Of a stretch of DNA of 64,000 bases, positions 23,940-32,753 are shown piece after piece. This stretch comes from Blautia parvula (GTDB lineage: Bacteria > Bacillota > Clostridia > Lachnospirales > Lachnospiraceae), in NCBI RefSeq assembly GCF_020215665.1, contig NZ_CP084061.1, forward strand, positions 2,636,001-2,700,000, read 5' to 3'. Every line of letters starts with the position of its first letter. Positions within the stretch are counted from its first letter, which is position 1. The position numbers and the translations under genes were made by a program. The notes beneath the pieces are model-generated. The model saw only the letters and a program-made list of their open reading frames with translations, was not told where the DNA came from and made no database searches.

Positions 23940-24008
23940 AATTCCTCTGCTTCTCCTTTTCTCTCTGCATTTGCTGGTTCCTGCGATGACGGCGGACTCC
24001 TTGGCAGC

Positions 24009-24274
24009 AAAAAACCCGTCCCATGCAGCCATTTCTGACTGCAAGGGACGGGTAACTGTCATTACTCGCGGTTCCACCCTTGTTGTACACTGTCTTCTTC
24101 TCAGAAGACCGGTTCACCACTCATTTGATGATAACGGAATCACCGGGCCGGATCGGGGCCGCTCGGAGGTAGTTTTCAAATGCTTCCTGAACAGGCTGCT
24201 TCCAGCATATGCAGCCCTCTCTGGGAACTTCCGCATTTTACTCGTCTCGTCATCGCGTTTTCTGTATGAATCTA
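24009..24274 (-). promoter_or_regulatory. T-box leader of thrS, specifier ACU (threonine)
   Basis: The minus-strand RNA carries AGGGUGGAACCGCG (24067-24080). After it comes a strong terminator (arms around CCCGTCCC 24015-24022 and GGGACGGG 24045-24052, U-run 24009-24014). Stem I shows AGUA, the AG bulge CAGAGA and GAAAACUACC, with the specifier ACU at 24171-24173. This matches the thrS gene directly downstream. Confidence 0.95.
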
Positions 24275-24280
24275 CTTTTC

Positions 24281-24308
24281 ATTATAACGGCAGAAATATT
24301 TTTGTCAA
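24281..24308 (-). promoter_or_regulatory. Promoter of thrS
   Basis: TTGACA (24303-24308), a 16-bp spacer and a perfect TATAAT (24281-24286) read leftward, directly before the T-box leader. Confidence 0.85.
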
Positions 24309-24353
24309 CCATTTTTCTCTGAGAGAACACAGGGACTCTGCCCGCATCCGGCA

Positions 24354-27300
24354 CTATTTTAGCAGCTCCAGAAGATCCTCCCTGCTGATCCTGTGGTCTG
24401 CCACTGCCTGCCCTTCCATAACGTTTTCCGCAAGGCGGGCCTTCTTTTCCTGGAGAGACAGAATCTTCTCCTCTATGGTATTCTTCACCACTATTTTCAT
24501 GACTGTTACAATATTCTCCTGTCCGATGCGGTGGGTCCTGTCTGTAGCCTGGTTCTGGGCTGCCACGTTCCACCACGGGTCATAGTGGATGACAACGTCC
24601 GCCTTTGTGAGATTCAGCCCCGTTCCCCCTGCTTTCAGGGAAATAAGGAAGACCTGGGCATCCCCGTTCTGGAACTTTTTCACCATCTCCCGGCGCTGTT
24701 CTTTTGTATTCTTCCCTGAAAGATAGAGATAAGAAATTCCCGCCTTGTCAAATTCCGCTGCAAGCAGTTCCAGCATGGTGGTAAACTGGGAAAACAGCAG
24801 AATCTTGTGTTCCGCCTGTACTAAATCCTGTACCAGCTCCACACAGCTTTCCTGTTTTGCGGAGCCGCCTCTGTAATTCTCGTAGCAGAGCAGGGGGGAG
24901 CAGCAGATCTGCCGCAGCCCTGTCAGCTCTGCCAGATATTTCATGCGCTGGCTCTGGTAATCCTCCTCGCTCTGGCCTGACAGCTCCATCTGCACTCTGG
25001 CAACCCTGGCGTCGTAGAGCTTTCTCTGCTCCTCCTCCATCTTCACATAGATGGTCTTCTCCAGCTTGTCCGGCAGGTCTTTTAACACATCCTGTTTCTT
25101 TCTGCGCAGAATAAAGGGGTTCACCATCCGTTTCAGCCGCTCCATGGCGTTCCTGTCCTCATTCTGGACAATGGGCTGTTCCAGCTCTTCCCTGAATTTT
25201 TTGTAGCTGTACAGATACCCCGGCATAATGAAGTCAAAAATACTCCACAGATCGCTGAGCCGGTTCTCAATAGGGGTTCCCGTCAGTGCCAGACGGTGTA
25301 CCGCCGGTATCTCCTTCACAGCTTTTGCAGCCTGGGTGGCCGGATTTTTGATGTACTGTGCCTCATCTATGACCATATATGGAAAGGCCTTCTCTTTGTA
25401 CAGATCCAGATCACGTTTCAGAAGATCATAGGAGGTCACCAATATATCTTCTTTAGACGCATGTTCTATGATTTCTTCCCTCTGCCGACTGTTTCCAACC
25501 GCCACTTTTACTGTCAGGTCAGGCGCAAACCGGAGGATTTCGCTTTCCCAGTTATAGACCAGGGAGGCAGGACAGACGATCAGCGCGCCCTCCTTCTTCA
25601 TTTCCAGCAGTGTGATGACCTGCAGTGTCTTGCCAAGCCCCATATCATCCGCCAGAATGCCGCCGAAACCCCACTGGGACAGCATAGCCAGCCAGCGGAA
25701 TCCGTTCTTCTGATATTCTCTCAGTTCCGCGTTCAATTCTCCGGGGATTTCAAAATCACTGTCCTGATAGCTGTTCATATCGCGGATGAGCTGTTTGAAT
25801 TCCGTGCTTCGTCTGGCATCCACTTTGCCGGAATGTGTTTTCAGGGTTTCCGCTATATAGGAAGCCCGGTATTTTGGAGCCTGGAAACTGCCTTCCCCAA
25901 ACTCTTTCTCGTCAAAGGAAAGTCCCTGGGAGAGTTCGGATACCAGGGAAAGGCCATTGTCTACCAGGCTGATAAAATCACCGCTTTTCAGACGGTAATA
26001 CTTTTTCCGTCTGCGGTATCCCCGAAGGATATGTTCCATTTCTCCCGGATCCATGTCCTCCACCCGGATATCCAGATTCAGCAGATCTCCGGACAGACCA
26101 ATGCCCACATTGACCTTCGGAGAGGGGAGAATGCGCATTCCACGGATCTTATCATCTACAAAAAGCGCTGCCAGTTCACGGATTTCATGGAATCCCATGT
26201 CCAGAAGCTCATACATTTTCTCTTCTGAGGTACACAGGCCGCAGTGTTCCCCTGTACCTTTACAGATGTCAAAATACTTTTCCAGGCATCTTTTCAGGTC
26301 CCCCTCCCTCTGCATATCGCGGTACTGGCTGGAGGGGTCCACGTCGTCAAAAAGATCATAGACCGTGGTTCCGTAAGCGGCTTGTGCACGCATACAGATG
26401 GCGTCCCGGATCTTCTCATCCACACTGAGGTAGACGCTGCACTCTGCCTCCTGGGGCTGGTATTCGTCAAAATCAATGTCATTCATCTGGATATCCGCAT
26501 ACTGTTCCAATATAGGGAGCAGAGCTGCACAGAACGCGGTATAATCCTCCCGATTGAGAAAAATGGTGCGGTCCCTGTGCTGATATTGGTAATACTGTAT
26601 ACTGTCCGTATTCAGCGCTTTGATGATGGGCATCATATCCCTGGAAAACTCCGGCGTACACTGATAGATCGTATCCTCTGTCTGCAGATAGTCATGGACC
26701 GTACCCCTGATCCACTTTGGAGAATGCAGGTAAATACTGGCGCCCTCCTCCTCTGTCTTTACGATTTCCATTCTGATCACCGGATTGCCGCAGATGACCT
26801 GATAAGGCTTTCCGTCTATCTCTATGGTTCCGCCTGTATATTTCTGCAGGACCCTGTCCATGCCGTAATTGCTCAGACCGATTTTACGGAAATTGGAACT
26901 GTATACCTGGCTGCTGAACTCCATGTTGTGAAACTGCGTCTTCAGGCAGTCGGTCAGCAGGTCGATCCAGGAAAGAGCCTCCGGAGTAAAGGCAGAGCGG
27001 TCGTGGATAAAGCCCAGGTTCTTTCCATAGGAATCATATTTTCCCTTTTCCACGCAGTCCAGCATTTTACAGATATTTTTTAAGACATACAGCTTGCCGG
27101 CACCTATTTTAAATTCAATGTGAAACTGGTTATAAGAAGAGGTGATGATCGGTTCCAGGCGTACCTGTCCGTAATACTCCCCCAGCAGATACGCATTGTT
27201 CCTCACCGCGTATTTTGCAATGGTATCCTTCAGGGTATCAGATGTCCTGCGGTTTGCGGGGGTTTTTGAAGGAAAATCAACGGTACCAAGAGAATCTGCC

Positions 27301-27599
27301 GGCATCTGGGTCTCCCGGTAGGCAAGCGCCACTGCCACGCAGTGTTTGCACATACCCAAATACGCTCCGGCTGCCGGACAGCTGCAGATATAATCCGTGA
27401 TCTCATCCTCTGCATCAAAGACAACTGTTGTCTCATACCATTTGCCTTCGCTTCCCTTCACCTGGGCACTGACTTCTTTGTCGTCTTCCAGATAGTCCTC
27501 AACCAAAAAACTCTTATAGGCTTTTTTGTCAAAAAGTGCTTTCCCACGTTGATACATGGCAGGAAAACAATTATCTTTGATCGTACTGATTTTTAACAT
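24354..27599 (-). CDS. SWIM zinc-finger SNF2-family helicase-like ATPase
   Basis: 1081-residue protein. A SWIM zinc finger (CSCPAAGAYLGMCKHC, CxCx(n)CxH) lies at about residues 70-86. A long middle region (~100-620) has no recognised motif, like the SNF2-associated domains of bacterial homologues. The ATPase core begins near 625, with Walker A DDMGLGKT at ~650, the DEAQ box VIDEAQYIKNP at ~745 and LTGTPIENR (motif III). The helicase C-terminal part has LKAGGTGLNLTKAD and QATDRTHRIGQ (motif VI). It should translocate on double-stranded DNA and remodel DNA-protein complexes; the cellular role is not defined. GGAG lies 8 nt before the ATG. Stands alone between the thrS leader and the DUF218 gene. 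Confidence 0.92.
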   Translation of the reverse strand: MLKISTIKDNCFPAMYQRGKALFDKKAYKSFLVEDYLEDDKEVSAQVKGSEGKWYETTVVFDAEDEITDYICSCPAAGAYLGMCKHCVAVALAYRETQMPADSLGTVDFPSKTPANRRTSDTLKDTIAKYAVRNNAYLLGEYYGQVRLEPIITSSYNQFHIEFKIGAGKLYVLKNICKMLDCVEKGKYDSYGKNLGFIHDRSAFTPEALSWIDLLTDCLKTQFHNMEFSSQVYSSNFRKIGLSNYGMDRVLQKYTGGTIEIDGKPYQVICGNPVIRMEIVKTEEEGASIYLHSPKWIRGTVHDYLQTEDTIYQCTPEFSRDMMPIIKALNTDSIQYYQYQHRDRTIFLNREDYTAFCAALLPILEQYADIQMNDIDFDEYQPQEAECSVYLSVDEKIRDAICMRAQAAYGTTVYDLFDDVDPSSQYRDMQREGDLKRCLEKYFDICKGTGEHCGLCTSEEKMYELLDMGFHEIRELAALFVDDKIRGMRILPSPKVNVGIGLSGDLLNLDIRVEDMDPGEMEHILRGYRRRKKYYRLKSGDFISLVDNGLSLVSELSQGLSFDEKEFGEGSFQAPKYRASYIAETLKTHSGKVDARRSTEFKQLIRDMNSYQDSDFEIPGELNAELREYQKNGFRWLAMLSQWGFGGILADDMGLGKTLQVITLLEMKKEGALIVCPASLVYNWESEILRFAPDLTVKVAVGNSRQREEIIEHASKEDILVTSYDLLKRDLDLYKEKAFPYMVIDEAQYIKNPATQAAKAVKEIPAVHRLALTGTPIENRLSDLWSIFDFIMPGYLYSYKKFREELEQPIVQNEDRNAMERLKRMVNPFILRRKKQDVLKDLPDKLEKTIYVKMEEEQRKLYDARVARVQMELSGQSEEDYQSQRMKYLAELTGLRQICCSPLLCYENYRGGSAKQESCVELVQDLVQAEHKILLFSQFTTMLELLAAEFDKAGISYLYLSGKNTKEQRREMVKKFQNGDAQVFLISLKAGGTGLNLTKADVVIHYDPWWNVAAQNQATDRTHRIGQENIVTVMKIVVKNTIEEKILSLQEKKARLAENVMEGQAVADHRISREDLLELLK

Positions 27600-27642
27600 T
27601 TCTTCTTCTCCGATTGCTGAAAATTAACTTTTTTACTGCCTC

Positions 27643-28419
27643 TTACATATTTCCCACTGCTTTGTCCTTCAGGACCCCGAAAAATTCTCTCACAAGATAA
27701 TTCACCTGTAAAAACGCATTGCTTTTTGCCGGGATTCCTTCCACATGCCTGCATCCCAGCTTTTTCCCAAGGCTGACACCTCTGTACACATGAAAATTGT
27801 TGGTAACTACCCCGATGGATGCCTCTTTTCCTCTGTTGTCTTCCTTTTTATCAATGATCTCCAGAGAAAATTTCAGATTCTCGCTGGTGTTTGTAGAATG
27901 CTCCTCTTTCAGAAGGCGTTCCGGGGAGATGCCCTTTTTCTCCAGATAGCGGTACATGGCCTCAGCTTCTGTGATATCCTCCCCTGTTCCCTTTCCCCCG
28001 GAGAGGACTGCTTTTGTTTCAGGGTTTTCCTCCAGATACTCCCCGGCACGCTCCACCCGGAGTCTCAGGGAGTTGCTCAGCTTTGTACCGTTTACCTGGG
28101 CGCCCAGCACGACCAGGTAGTCCAGATTTTCCGAAGGATGATGGAACATCCCCGTAAATATCAGAGCCTCCACTGTCAAAAAGACAAGGATGCAGAGGGC
28201 TGCCAGAACAATCAGACTGTTTTTTATAACCGGCGGAAGTGAAAATCCGGCCAGCACGCCGTGTCTGCTGTTCAGATGGAGAAGTACGGCGATTCCATAG
28301 AAGAAAACACCGCCTGCTGCCCAGATACAGGGAAACAGGGAGGACAGGCCCGCATAGACTGTGATTCCTATAAAATAGAGGGAACAAAGGCTCCCCAGGA
28401 TCATGCATAAAGTCTTCAT
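27643..28419 (-). CDS. YdcF/SanA-like DUF218 membrane protein
   Basis: 258-residue protein with three hydrophobic segments in the first ~90 residues and a C-terminal DUF218 domain outside or at the membrane. Family motifs are VVLGAQVNGTKLSNSLRLRVERA, AVLSGGKGTGED, EAMYRYLEKKGI and EEHSTNTSENLKFS. DUF218 proteins such as SanA and ElyC affect the cell envelope, but the reaction is unknown. The ATG at 28419 follows AAAGGA by 5 nt and is preferred to the in-frame start at 28440. It lies downstream of the SEC-C gene, with a small hairpin between them. Confidence 0.86.
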   Translation of the reverse strand: MKTLCMILGSLCSLYFIGITVYAGLSSLFPCIWAAGGVFFYGIAVLLHLNSRHGVLAGFSLPPVIKNSLIVLAALCILVFLTVEALIFTGMFHHPSENLDYLVVLGAQVNGTKLSNSLRLRVERAGEYLEENPETKAVLSGGKGTGEDITEAEAMYRYLEKKGISPERLLKEEHSTNTSENLKFSLEIIDKKEDNRGKEASIGVVTNNFHVYRGVSLGKKLGCRHVEGIPAKSNAFLQVNYLVREFFGVLKDKAVGNM

Positions 28420-28435
28420 TCGTATCCTTTCTAAA

Positions 28436-28464
28436 CACAAAGGGGCGGTTCTCCACCGCCCCTC
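28436..28464 (-). terminator. Possible terminator between the SEC-C and DUF218 genes
   Basis: AGGGGCGGT and ACCGCCCCT form a 9-bp GC-rich stem with a 5-nt loop (28441-28463); the U-run on the minus side is short and broken. It overlaps the ribosome-site region of the next gene, so it may be an attenuator or weak terminator. Confidence 0.45.
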
Positions 28465-28487
28465 TGAAAATACTGCATCTTATTTGA

Positions 28488-28994
28488 TTATTTATTTCTG
28501 CCGCAGCAGTGTTTATATTTTTTACCGCTTCCGCATGGACATGGATCATTACGTCCGATTTTCGGTCCTTTTACGACGGTACCGGATTTCTTCTGCTCCT
28601 TGTACAGCTCTTTTTTCTGCTCCTCTGTGAAGATCTCGTCCCACTGGGGAAGCTCATACAGCCAGTCTGCTTTTGCGTCTACCATATTCTTGTAGAGCAT
28701 TTCCTTATCAAATCCCAGATTTACCTCGGTATTCTCGTCCATCTCCTCAATCGGGTTCTGTACTTTCAGACTGTCATTGATGCCGTCCAGGAATCCGACC
28801 ATGGTCATAACGTCAACTTCAAATTTATCAGCCAGGTCTTTCACTGTGCCGCGAACTACTTCGTCCGGATTGGTCAGAAGTTTCTCATAGATTCCTTTTT
28901 CGATCAGAAAATAGTTGGTCCAGAATTTCTGCAGCTGCGCTTTGTCTGCTTCCTGAGAATAAGCAACATCTCTCCATTCCTGTAATAATGCCAT
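28488..28994 (-). CDS. SEC-C motif protein
   Basis: 168-residue cytoplasmic protein ending in a SEC-C zinc motif, [18 protein letters not shown], identical in type to the SecA C-terminal zinc finger. The helical N-terminal ~140 residues ([20 protein letters not shown] and similar) resemble a family of Firmicute SEC-C proteins with no known role. The SEC-C motif usually contacts SecB, ribosomes or nucleic acid. AAGGTGG lies 9 nt before the ATG. Gene neighbours give no further clue. Confidence 0.85.
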   Translation of the reverse strand: MALLQEWRDVAYSQEADKAQLQKFWTNYFLIEKGIYEKLLTNPDEVVRGTVKDLADKFEVDVMTMVGFLDGINDSLKVQNPIEEMDENTEVNLGFDKEMLYKNMVDAKADWLYELPQWDEIFTEEQKKELYKEQKKSGTVVKGPKIGRNDPCPCGSGKKYKHCCGRNK

Positions 28995-29099
28995 GTATCT
29001 TTACCACCTTTTACTTATTATCGTATTTTTGAGGCGTCCCGAAACGCCTGACAGATATAGTATATACGATATGGCGGATTTTTTCAATCCTTACTTTTA

Positions 29100-30290
29100 T
29101 CAGGCGTATTCGCGGTTTTCCCCTGCCAGGATCCATTTTCCATTTGTAAAGTCAGGAATTGCCACGGGATGTCCGCCAAGGGCAATAGACTCTTCTGCAA
29201 GGGCAGTGACGGACATCCACGCCGCTGCATCGTACACATCAATGGGGCATGGTCTGTGATTTCTCACACTGTCAAAGAATGCTTCAAACTCCAGCCAGTC
29301 CATGCCGTCATGACTGCCCTTTATACCCTCTGCGAGAAATTTTTTCCATGTGGGATGCTCGTAATCCCTTTCATATTCAGCGGCATTACCCCATTTTTCT
29401 TTCCATTTAAAATCATACGCCGCGTCTATTTTATCCAGAAAAACGGAATCGGTCGCTTCCTCATACATGCCCTTTGTCCCCCAGACTGTGAAATCGCGGC
29501 TGTAGAATCTGGGCAGGGTGGTGTTGAGTGTGAGAAGAATGGTTTCGCCTCCGGCACATTTTATTATGGTGTTCACCACGTCTCCCTGAGCAAATGCGGA
29601 TGTGCTGTCTGATAAATATTCCCTAAGGCCTTCCGCTTTGGATACTGTTGAAGTGAGGGTAAGCATCCGATTGCCTCTGTTGATATTCAGGATCTGGGCA
29701 ATGGGACCTAATTCGTGGGTCGGATAGTTCTCCGCGTTTCTGTGTATGTAATTTCTCAGGCGGTAATGACGGTTTTCTTTTCCTCCGGCGATCTCTTCCC
29801 GCAGGTCGTGGAGATAGCCGCCTTTGCAGTGGATGATCTTCCCGAATATTCCTTTTTTTACCATGTTCATGACCATCATTTCTCTTCTGCCATAGCAGCA
29901 GTTTTCCAGAAGCATAAAGGGAACCTTTGTGGCTTCCCAGGCATCCACCAGATCCCAGCACTGTTTTACACTGTAGGCACCGCCTACCTCCATGCCCACT
30001 GCCTTCCCGGCATGCATGGCTCTCACCGCAATGGGAATGTGGCTTTCCCAGGCAGAAGCTATAACCACAGCGTCAACCAGGGGGCTGTCCAGTACCTCCT
30101 GCACATCAACTGCCGCCAGGGGCAGCTTACCGCCTGCTTCCTCTGCAAGTTTTGACGCTGCCTGTACTCTGTCCTTATATTCATCGCAGACTGCAGTCAC
30201 CTCCACATCCTGCATTCTGAGAATGACATCCCGCATAAGGCTGTATCCTCTGCATCCTAATCCTATGATTCCGACTCTCAGTTTCTCCAT
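29100..30290 (-). CDS. Gfo/Idh/MocA-family protein resembling GH109 NAD-dependent glycoside hydrolases
   Basis: 396-residue protein. The N-terminal Rossmann domain starts LRVGIIGLGCRGYSLM and should bind NAD(H). The usual dehydrogenase EKP motif is replaced by MEVGGAYS. The following segments MLLENCCYGRREMMVMNMV, IIHCKGGYLHDLRE, YIHRNAENYPTHELGP and ILNINRGNRMLTLTS strongly recall GH109 enzymes, which use tightly bound NAD+ to hydrolyse alpha-N-acetylgalactosaminides and related glycosides. GH109-like hydrolysis is therefore more likely than simple sugar oxidation. The substrate is open. AAGGAG lies before the ATG. The AraC gene is 175 nt upstream on the same strand. Confidence 0.75.
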   Translation of the reverse strand: MEKLRVGIIGLGCRGYSLMRDVILRMQDVEVTAVCDEYKDRVQAASKLAEEAGGKLPLAAVDVQEVLDSPLVDAVVIASAWESHIPIAVRAMHAGKAVGMEVGGAYSVKQCWDLVDAWEATKVPFMLLENCCYGRREMMVMNMVKKGIFGKIIHCKGGYLHDLREEIAGGKENRHYRLRNYIHRNAENYPTHELGPIAQILNINRGNRMLTLTSTVSKAEGLREYLSDSTSAFAQGDVVNTIIKCAGGETILLTLNTTLPRFYSRDFTVWGTKGMYEEATDSVFLDKIDAAYDFKWKEKWGNAAEYERDYEHPTWKKFLAEGIKGSHDGMDWLEFEAFFDSVRNHRPCPIDVYDAAAWMSVTALAEESIALGGHPVAIPDFTNGKWILAGENREYA

Positions 30291-30465
30291 TTGACCGGCT
30301 CCTTTTCTGTCTGTGTGATGTATTTTGCTATAGAGTGTTTTAAATTTTCAATATGTTTTAGTTGTAACATAGCCGAATACAAATTTCTATAGGTATTTGG
30401 GGATATTATATTTGATATCGGATAACATTTTGTGCAGATATATTCTGTTGAATTTTTCCGCAGCT

Positions 30466-31308
30466 TTATTGCTGCTGTTTTCTCAGATAGTTTGCGGGAG
30501 ATTCCCCGGTAGTGCGTTTGAAAACTGTGCTGAAATAGTTCCTGTCACAGAAGCCCAGAACTTCCGCGGTTTCATTGATGCCGCATCCTTCTTTCAGCAG
30601 CTCCATGGCACGGCGTATCTTCATCTGTGTAAAATATGTCATGATGCCGATCCCGGCGTATTTTGAAAATGTTTTTTTCAGAGATGCCGGGCTCATATTG
30701 CAGAGTCCTGCAATGTCTGCCTGGGTGAGATGCTCTGTAATATGTTTTTCCAAAGTACGGACAATGGATCGGTAATTGTCTGCACTGACGGAAACATAGG
30801 CATCCATCCCGGGAGTTTTTTCGGTGAGAACGGACAGAAGAAAACTCTCAAAGGTATTAAAAAAGATCTGGGACTCCGCCTCTTTTCCGGAATGGACCCC
30901 TTTTACAAGAATTTCCCGGTCTCTGTTAAAAATGCTGCCCGCTCTTTCCATAAGGCCGGATATGGTGTTGTATTCTTCTTCGGTCAACTGAAACTGCTTT
31001 TCTTTTATCTGAGGCATAACATCCGCGGCAAAAGAAATCACACAGATATGAGGCTCTGTCTTTTTTTCCGACCAGAGACGGTGGAATTCCATGGGACGGT
31101 GCAGAACGGACTGGCCTCTTTCCAGAATACATACATCTTCCCCGGCCGTCACGCCCAGTGAGCCGTCCAGTACACAGACAAATTCCCAGAAGTCGTGGGA
31201 TTCGCCGTCAAAATAATAGGTATCTTCAAAGATTTTTTCGTATATGGTGAATACGGATGTGATGTTGACATACTTGTTCACTGCACATCCCTGGAAGTAT
31301 TTTTTCAT
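30466..31308 (-). CDS. AraC-family regulator with cupin-like N-terminal domain
   Basis: 280-residue transcription factor. The N-terminal ~150 residues form an AraC-type sensor barrel (SHDFWEFVCVLDGSLGVTAGE, LHRPMEFHRLW). The C-terminal ~100 residues hold two helix-turn-helix motifs, LTQADIAGLCNMSPASLKKTF and INETAEVLGFCDRNYFSTVFK, then the ending ESPANYLRK. The ATG at 31308 with GGGAG 7 nt upstream is preferred to the in-frame start at 31347. It is placed just upstream of the GH109-like gene in the same direction and probably controls it in response to a sugar. Confidence 0.87.
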   Translation of the reverse strand: MKKYFQGCAVNKYVNITSVFTIYEKIFEDTYYFDGESHDFWEFVCVLDGSLGVTAGEDVCILERGQSVLHRPMEFHRLWSEKKTEPHICVISFAADVMPQIKEKQFQLTEEEYNTISGLMERAGSIFNRDREILVKGVHSGKEAESQIFFNTFESFLLSVLTEKTPGMDAYVSVSADNYRSIVRTLEKHITEHLTQADIAGLCNMSPASLKKTFSKYAGIGIMTYFTQMKIRRAMELLKEGCGINETAEVLGFCDRNYFSTVFKRTTGESPANYLRKQQQ

Positions 31309-31473
31309 GATTTTGCTCCCTGGATAAAAAAAAATAATTTTTTTCATTTCTTTTGTATAGCTTGTTTGATACCGGTCATACTATAAGTAGTCCACGGAGG
31401 GAAGGCACAAAGATGTGACGCTCTTCGAGGATTACAAAAGAAAAAGTAGAAATACTTATCCTCCCCTTTGAAG

Positions 31474-31513
31474 CCTCTGTAACCAGAAGAAGCCCACTGG
31501 TTACAGGGGTTTT
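31474..31513 (+). terminator. Orphan terminator-like hairpin
   Basis: Arms CCTCTGTAACCAG (31474-31486) and CTGGTTACAGGGG (31497-31509) pair with one mismatch and are followed by TTTT. No plus-strand gene remains upstream. Confidence 0.55.
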
Positions 31514-31761
31514 ACATAATGTGAAGTGGTAAAGTGGGCCTAAAAACTGTTGTCAAACTGTTGTCAAAGTGTTGTCAGAATTTCAGGAACCCTTATGTTT
31601 CCAGGAGTCTGGGGTTTGTCAGGAGATATGTCTGTTTTCGTGGAAAATCCCTGGATGCCAACACCATCCCAAGTTATAATGATTACAAGATTGATTTTAA
31701 AACGTACGAAAATGACATGGTAAAAGCATTTGGTCATAGACAAAAGGAAATCGCAGAGGAG

Positions 31762-31815
31762 AAAGAAGTATGCCAAGACGCCTGTAAATTCAGGTGGTTC
31801 CAGACATACTTCTTT
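31762..31815. repeat. Long imperfect hairpin downstream of the esterase gene
   Basis: Outer arms AAAGAAGTATG (31762-31772) and CATACTTCTTT (31805-31815) with inner arms CGCCTG (31779-31784) and CAGGTG (31791-31796). It lies 85 nt after the esterase stop codon and may end that operon, or be a small palindromic repeat element. Confidence 0.5.
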
Positions 31816-31900
31816 TAAAGCTAAAACATTTGATAACATAACAAAATGCAGCAGATTGTATCAATTCATTCGTAGTAATTTAACAGAGCACAGCCCTATT

Positions 31901-32734
31901 TTATATTCCCACATTTCCGCTGTTTCTTCCCAACCCTGTATTCTCTGTAGGAAGCCATTCCATGGCACGTTTGATATAGGTATCCCAGAAATCCCATTCA
32001 TGAGCCCCTGCTCCGCTTTCATATACTGCATTCACCCCGTTTTCTTTCAGAAAATGATACATATCCAGATTAACATCTCTCAGGCTGTCCTGCTCTCCGC
32101 ATGCTATGTACACTTCTGGAAACTCTGCATTCTCTTCTTTTATTCGCCTGACAAGATATTTGGGGTTATTCTCACTTTCAGCCACTTGATCAAGATTTCC
32201 CCAGATGCTCTCTGCGTAATCTCTTCTTTCAAGCACATTTACGGTATCGTTTGTCCTGTGGGGCAGCTCCTCTATCAGGAACGCTCCGGAAAGAGACACA
32301 ATATATCCGAATGTCTCATGATACTTCAGCCCGTTTAACAAAGCTCCGGCTCCGCCCATTGACAGGCCACCGATAAAGGTATCTTCCCTTTTTCGTGAAA
32401 GAGGAAACATTTTCCGGGTCATCTCCACTAACTCTTTTCCCACAAACTTCCCGTAATTGTTCATGGCTTCCGGGTGATCCACATAAAAAGAATTATCTCC
32501 TGAAGGCATGACAACCGCCAGATCGTGCTCTTCCGCATACCGCATAATCTTAGTCCCTGTCACCCAATCCATATAGTTTCCGAAGATTCCGTGGAGCAGG
32601 TAAAGCGTTTTGTATGGTTTCTCCTCCCTGGCCGGCATTCCCGGCATCTGCTGCTTGTCTACCGGCAGGATCACATTCACCGGAACTGTACGCATTAAAT
32701 TTTGTGATAATATATTCATTTGGATAAAGGCCAT
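31901..32734 (-). CDS. CE1-type esterase (alpha/beta hydrolase), paralogue 1 of 4
   Basis: 277-residue alpha/beta hydrolase of the putative esterase (CE1/esterase D) family, with no signal peptide. The oxyanion region is LLHGIFGNYMDW; the nucleophile is Ser125 in GGLSMGG, the acid is probably Asp216 in ACGEQDSL, and the base His245 in GAHEWDFW. FYVDHPEAMNNYGKFVGKEL is shared with the three other esterases in this window. It should deacylate an acetylated or feruloylated sugar in the cytoplasm. The ATG at 32734 has AGGAG 10 nt upstream. It is the last gene of the operon GH3 - DUF5605-like - esterase (19-nt gap). Confidence 0.87.
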   Translation of the reverse strand: MAFIQMNILSQNLMRTVPVNVILPVDKQQMPGMPAREEKPYKTLYLLHGIFGNYMDWVTGTKIMRYAEEHDLAVVMPSGDNSFYVDHPEAMNNYGKFVGKELVEMTRKMFPLSRKREDTFIGGLSMGGAGALLNGLKYHETFGYIVSLSGAFLIEELPHRTNDTVNVLERRDYAESIWGNLDQVAESENNPKYLVRRIKEENAEFPEVYIACGEQDSLRDVNLDMYHFLKENGVNAVYESGAGAHEWDFWDTYIKRAMEWLPTENTGLGRNSGNVGI

Positions 32735-32753
32735 AATCTGTTTTCTCCTTTTA

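Larger units (their letters stand above)
31309..31900. other. Gene-poor stretch with hairpins and short repeats
   Basis: No convincing gene is present. It contains a terminator-like hairpin at 31474-31513, three copies of a TGTTGTCA-type repeat at 31551-31578 and a long hairpin at 31762-31815. Short open frames here (for example 31534-31818, plus) lack a good ribosome site and recognisable sequence. The content resembles the eroded end of an inserted element, but no integrase or transposase can be named. Confidence 0.5.

Noticed and set aside
23940-24077. N-terminal extension of threonyl-tRNA synthetase.
   Set aside because: The extra residues are translated T-box leader; the normal start with the TGS domain is at 23939.
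24250-24576. Minus-strand frame overlapping the helicase end and thrS leader.
   Set aside because: Covers the thrS promoter and the helicase C-terminus in another frame; no recognisable protein.
31551-31578. Repeated TGTTGTCA units considered as a CRISPR array.
   Set aside because: Only three very short imperfect units without spacers of even length and no cas genes in the window.
31534-31818. 94-codon plus-strand open frame (MGLKTVVKLLSKCC...).
   Set aside because: No ribosome site or family resemblance; the start lies on the short repeats and the end on the hairpin, so it looks like noncoding sequence read through.
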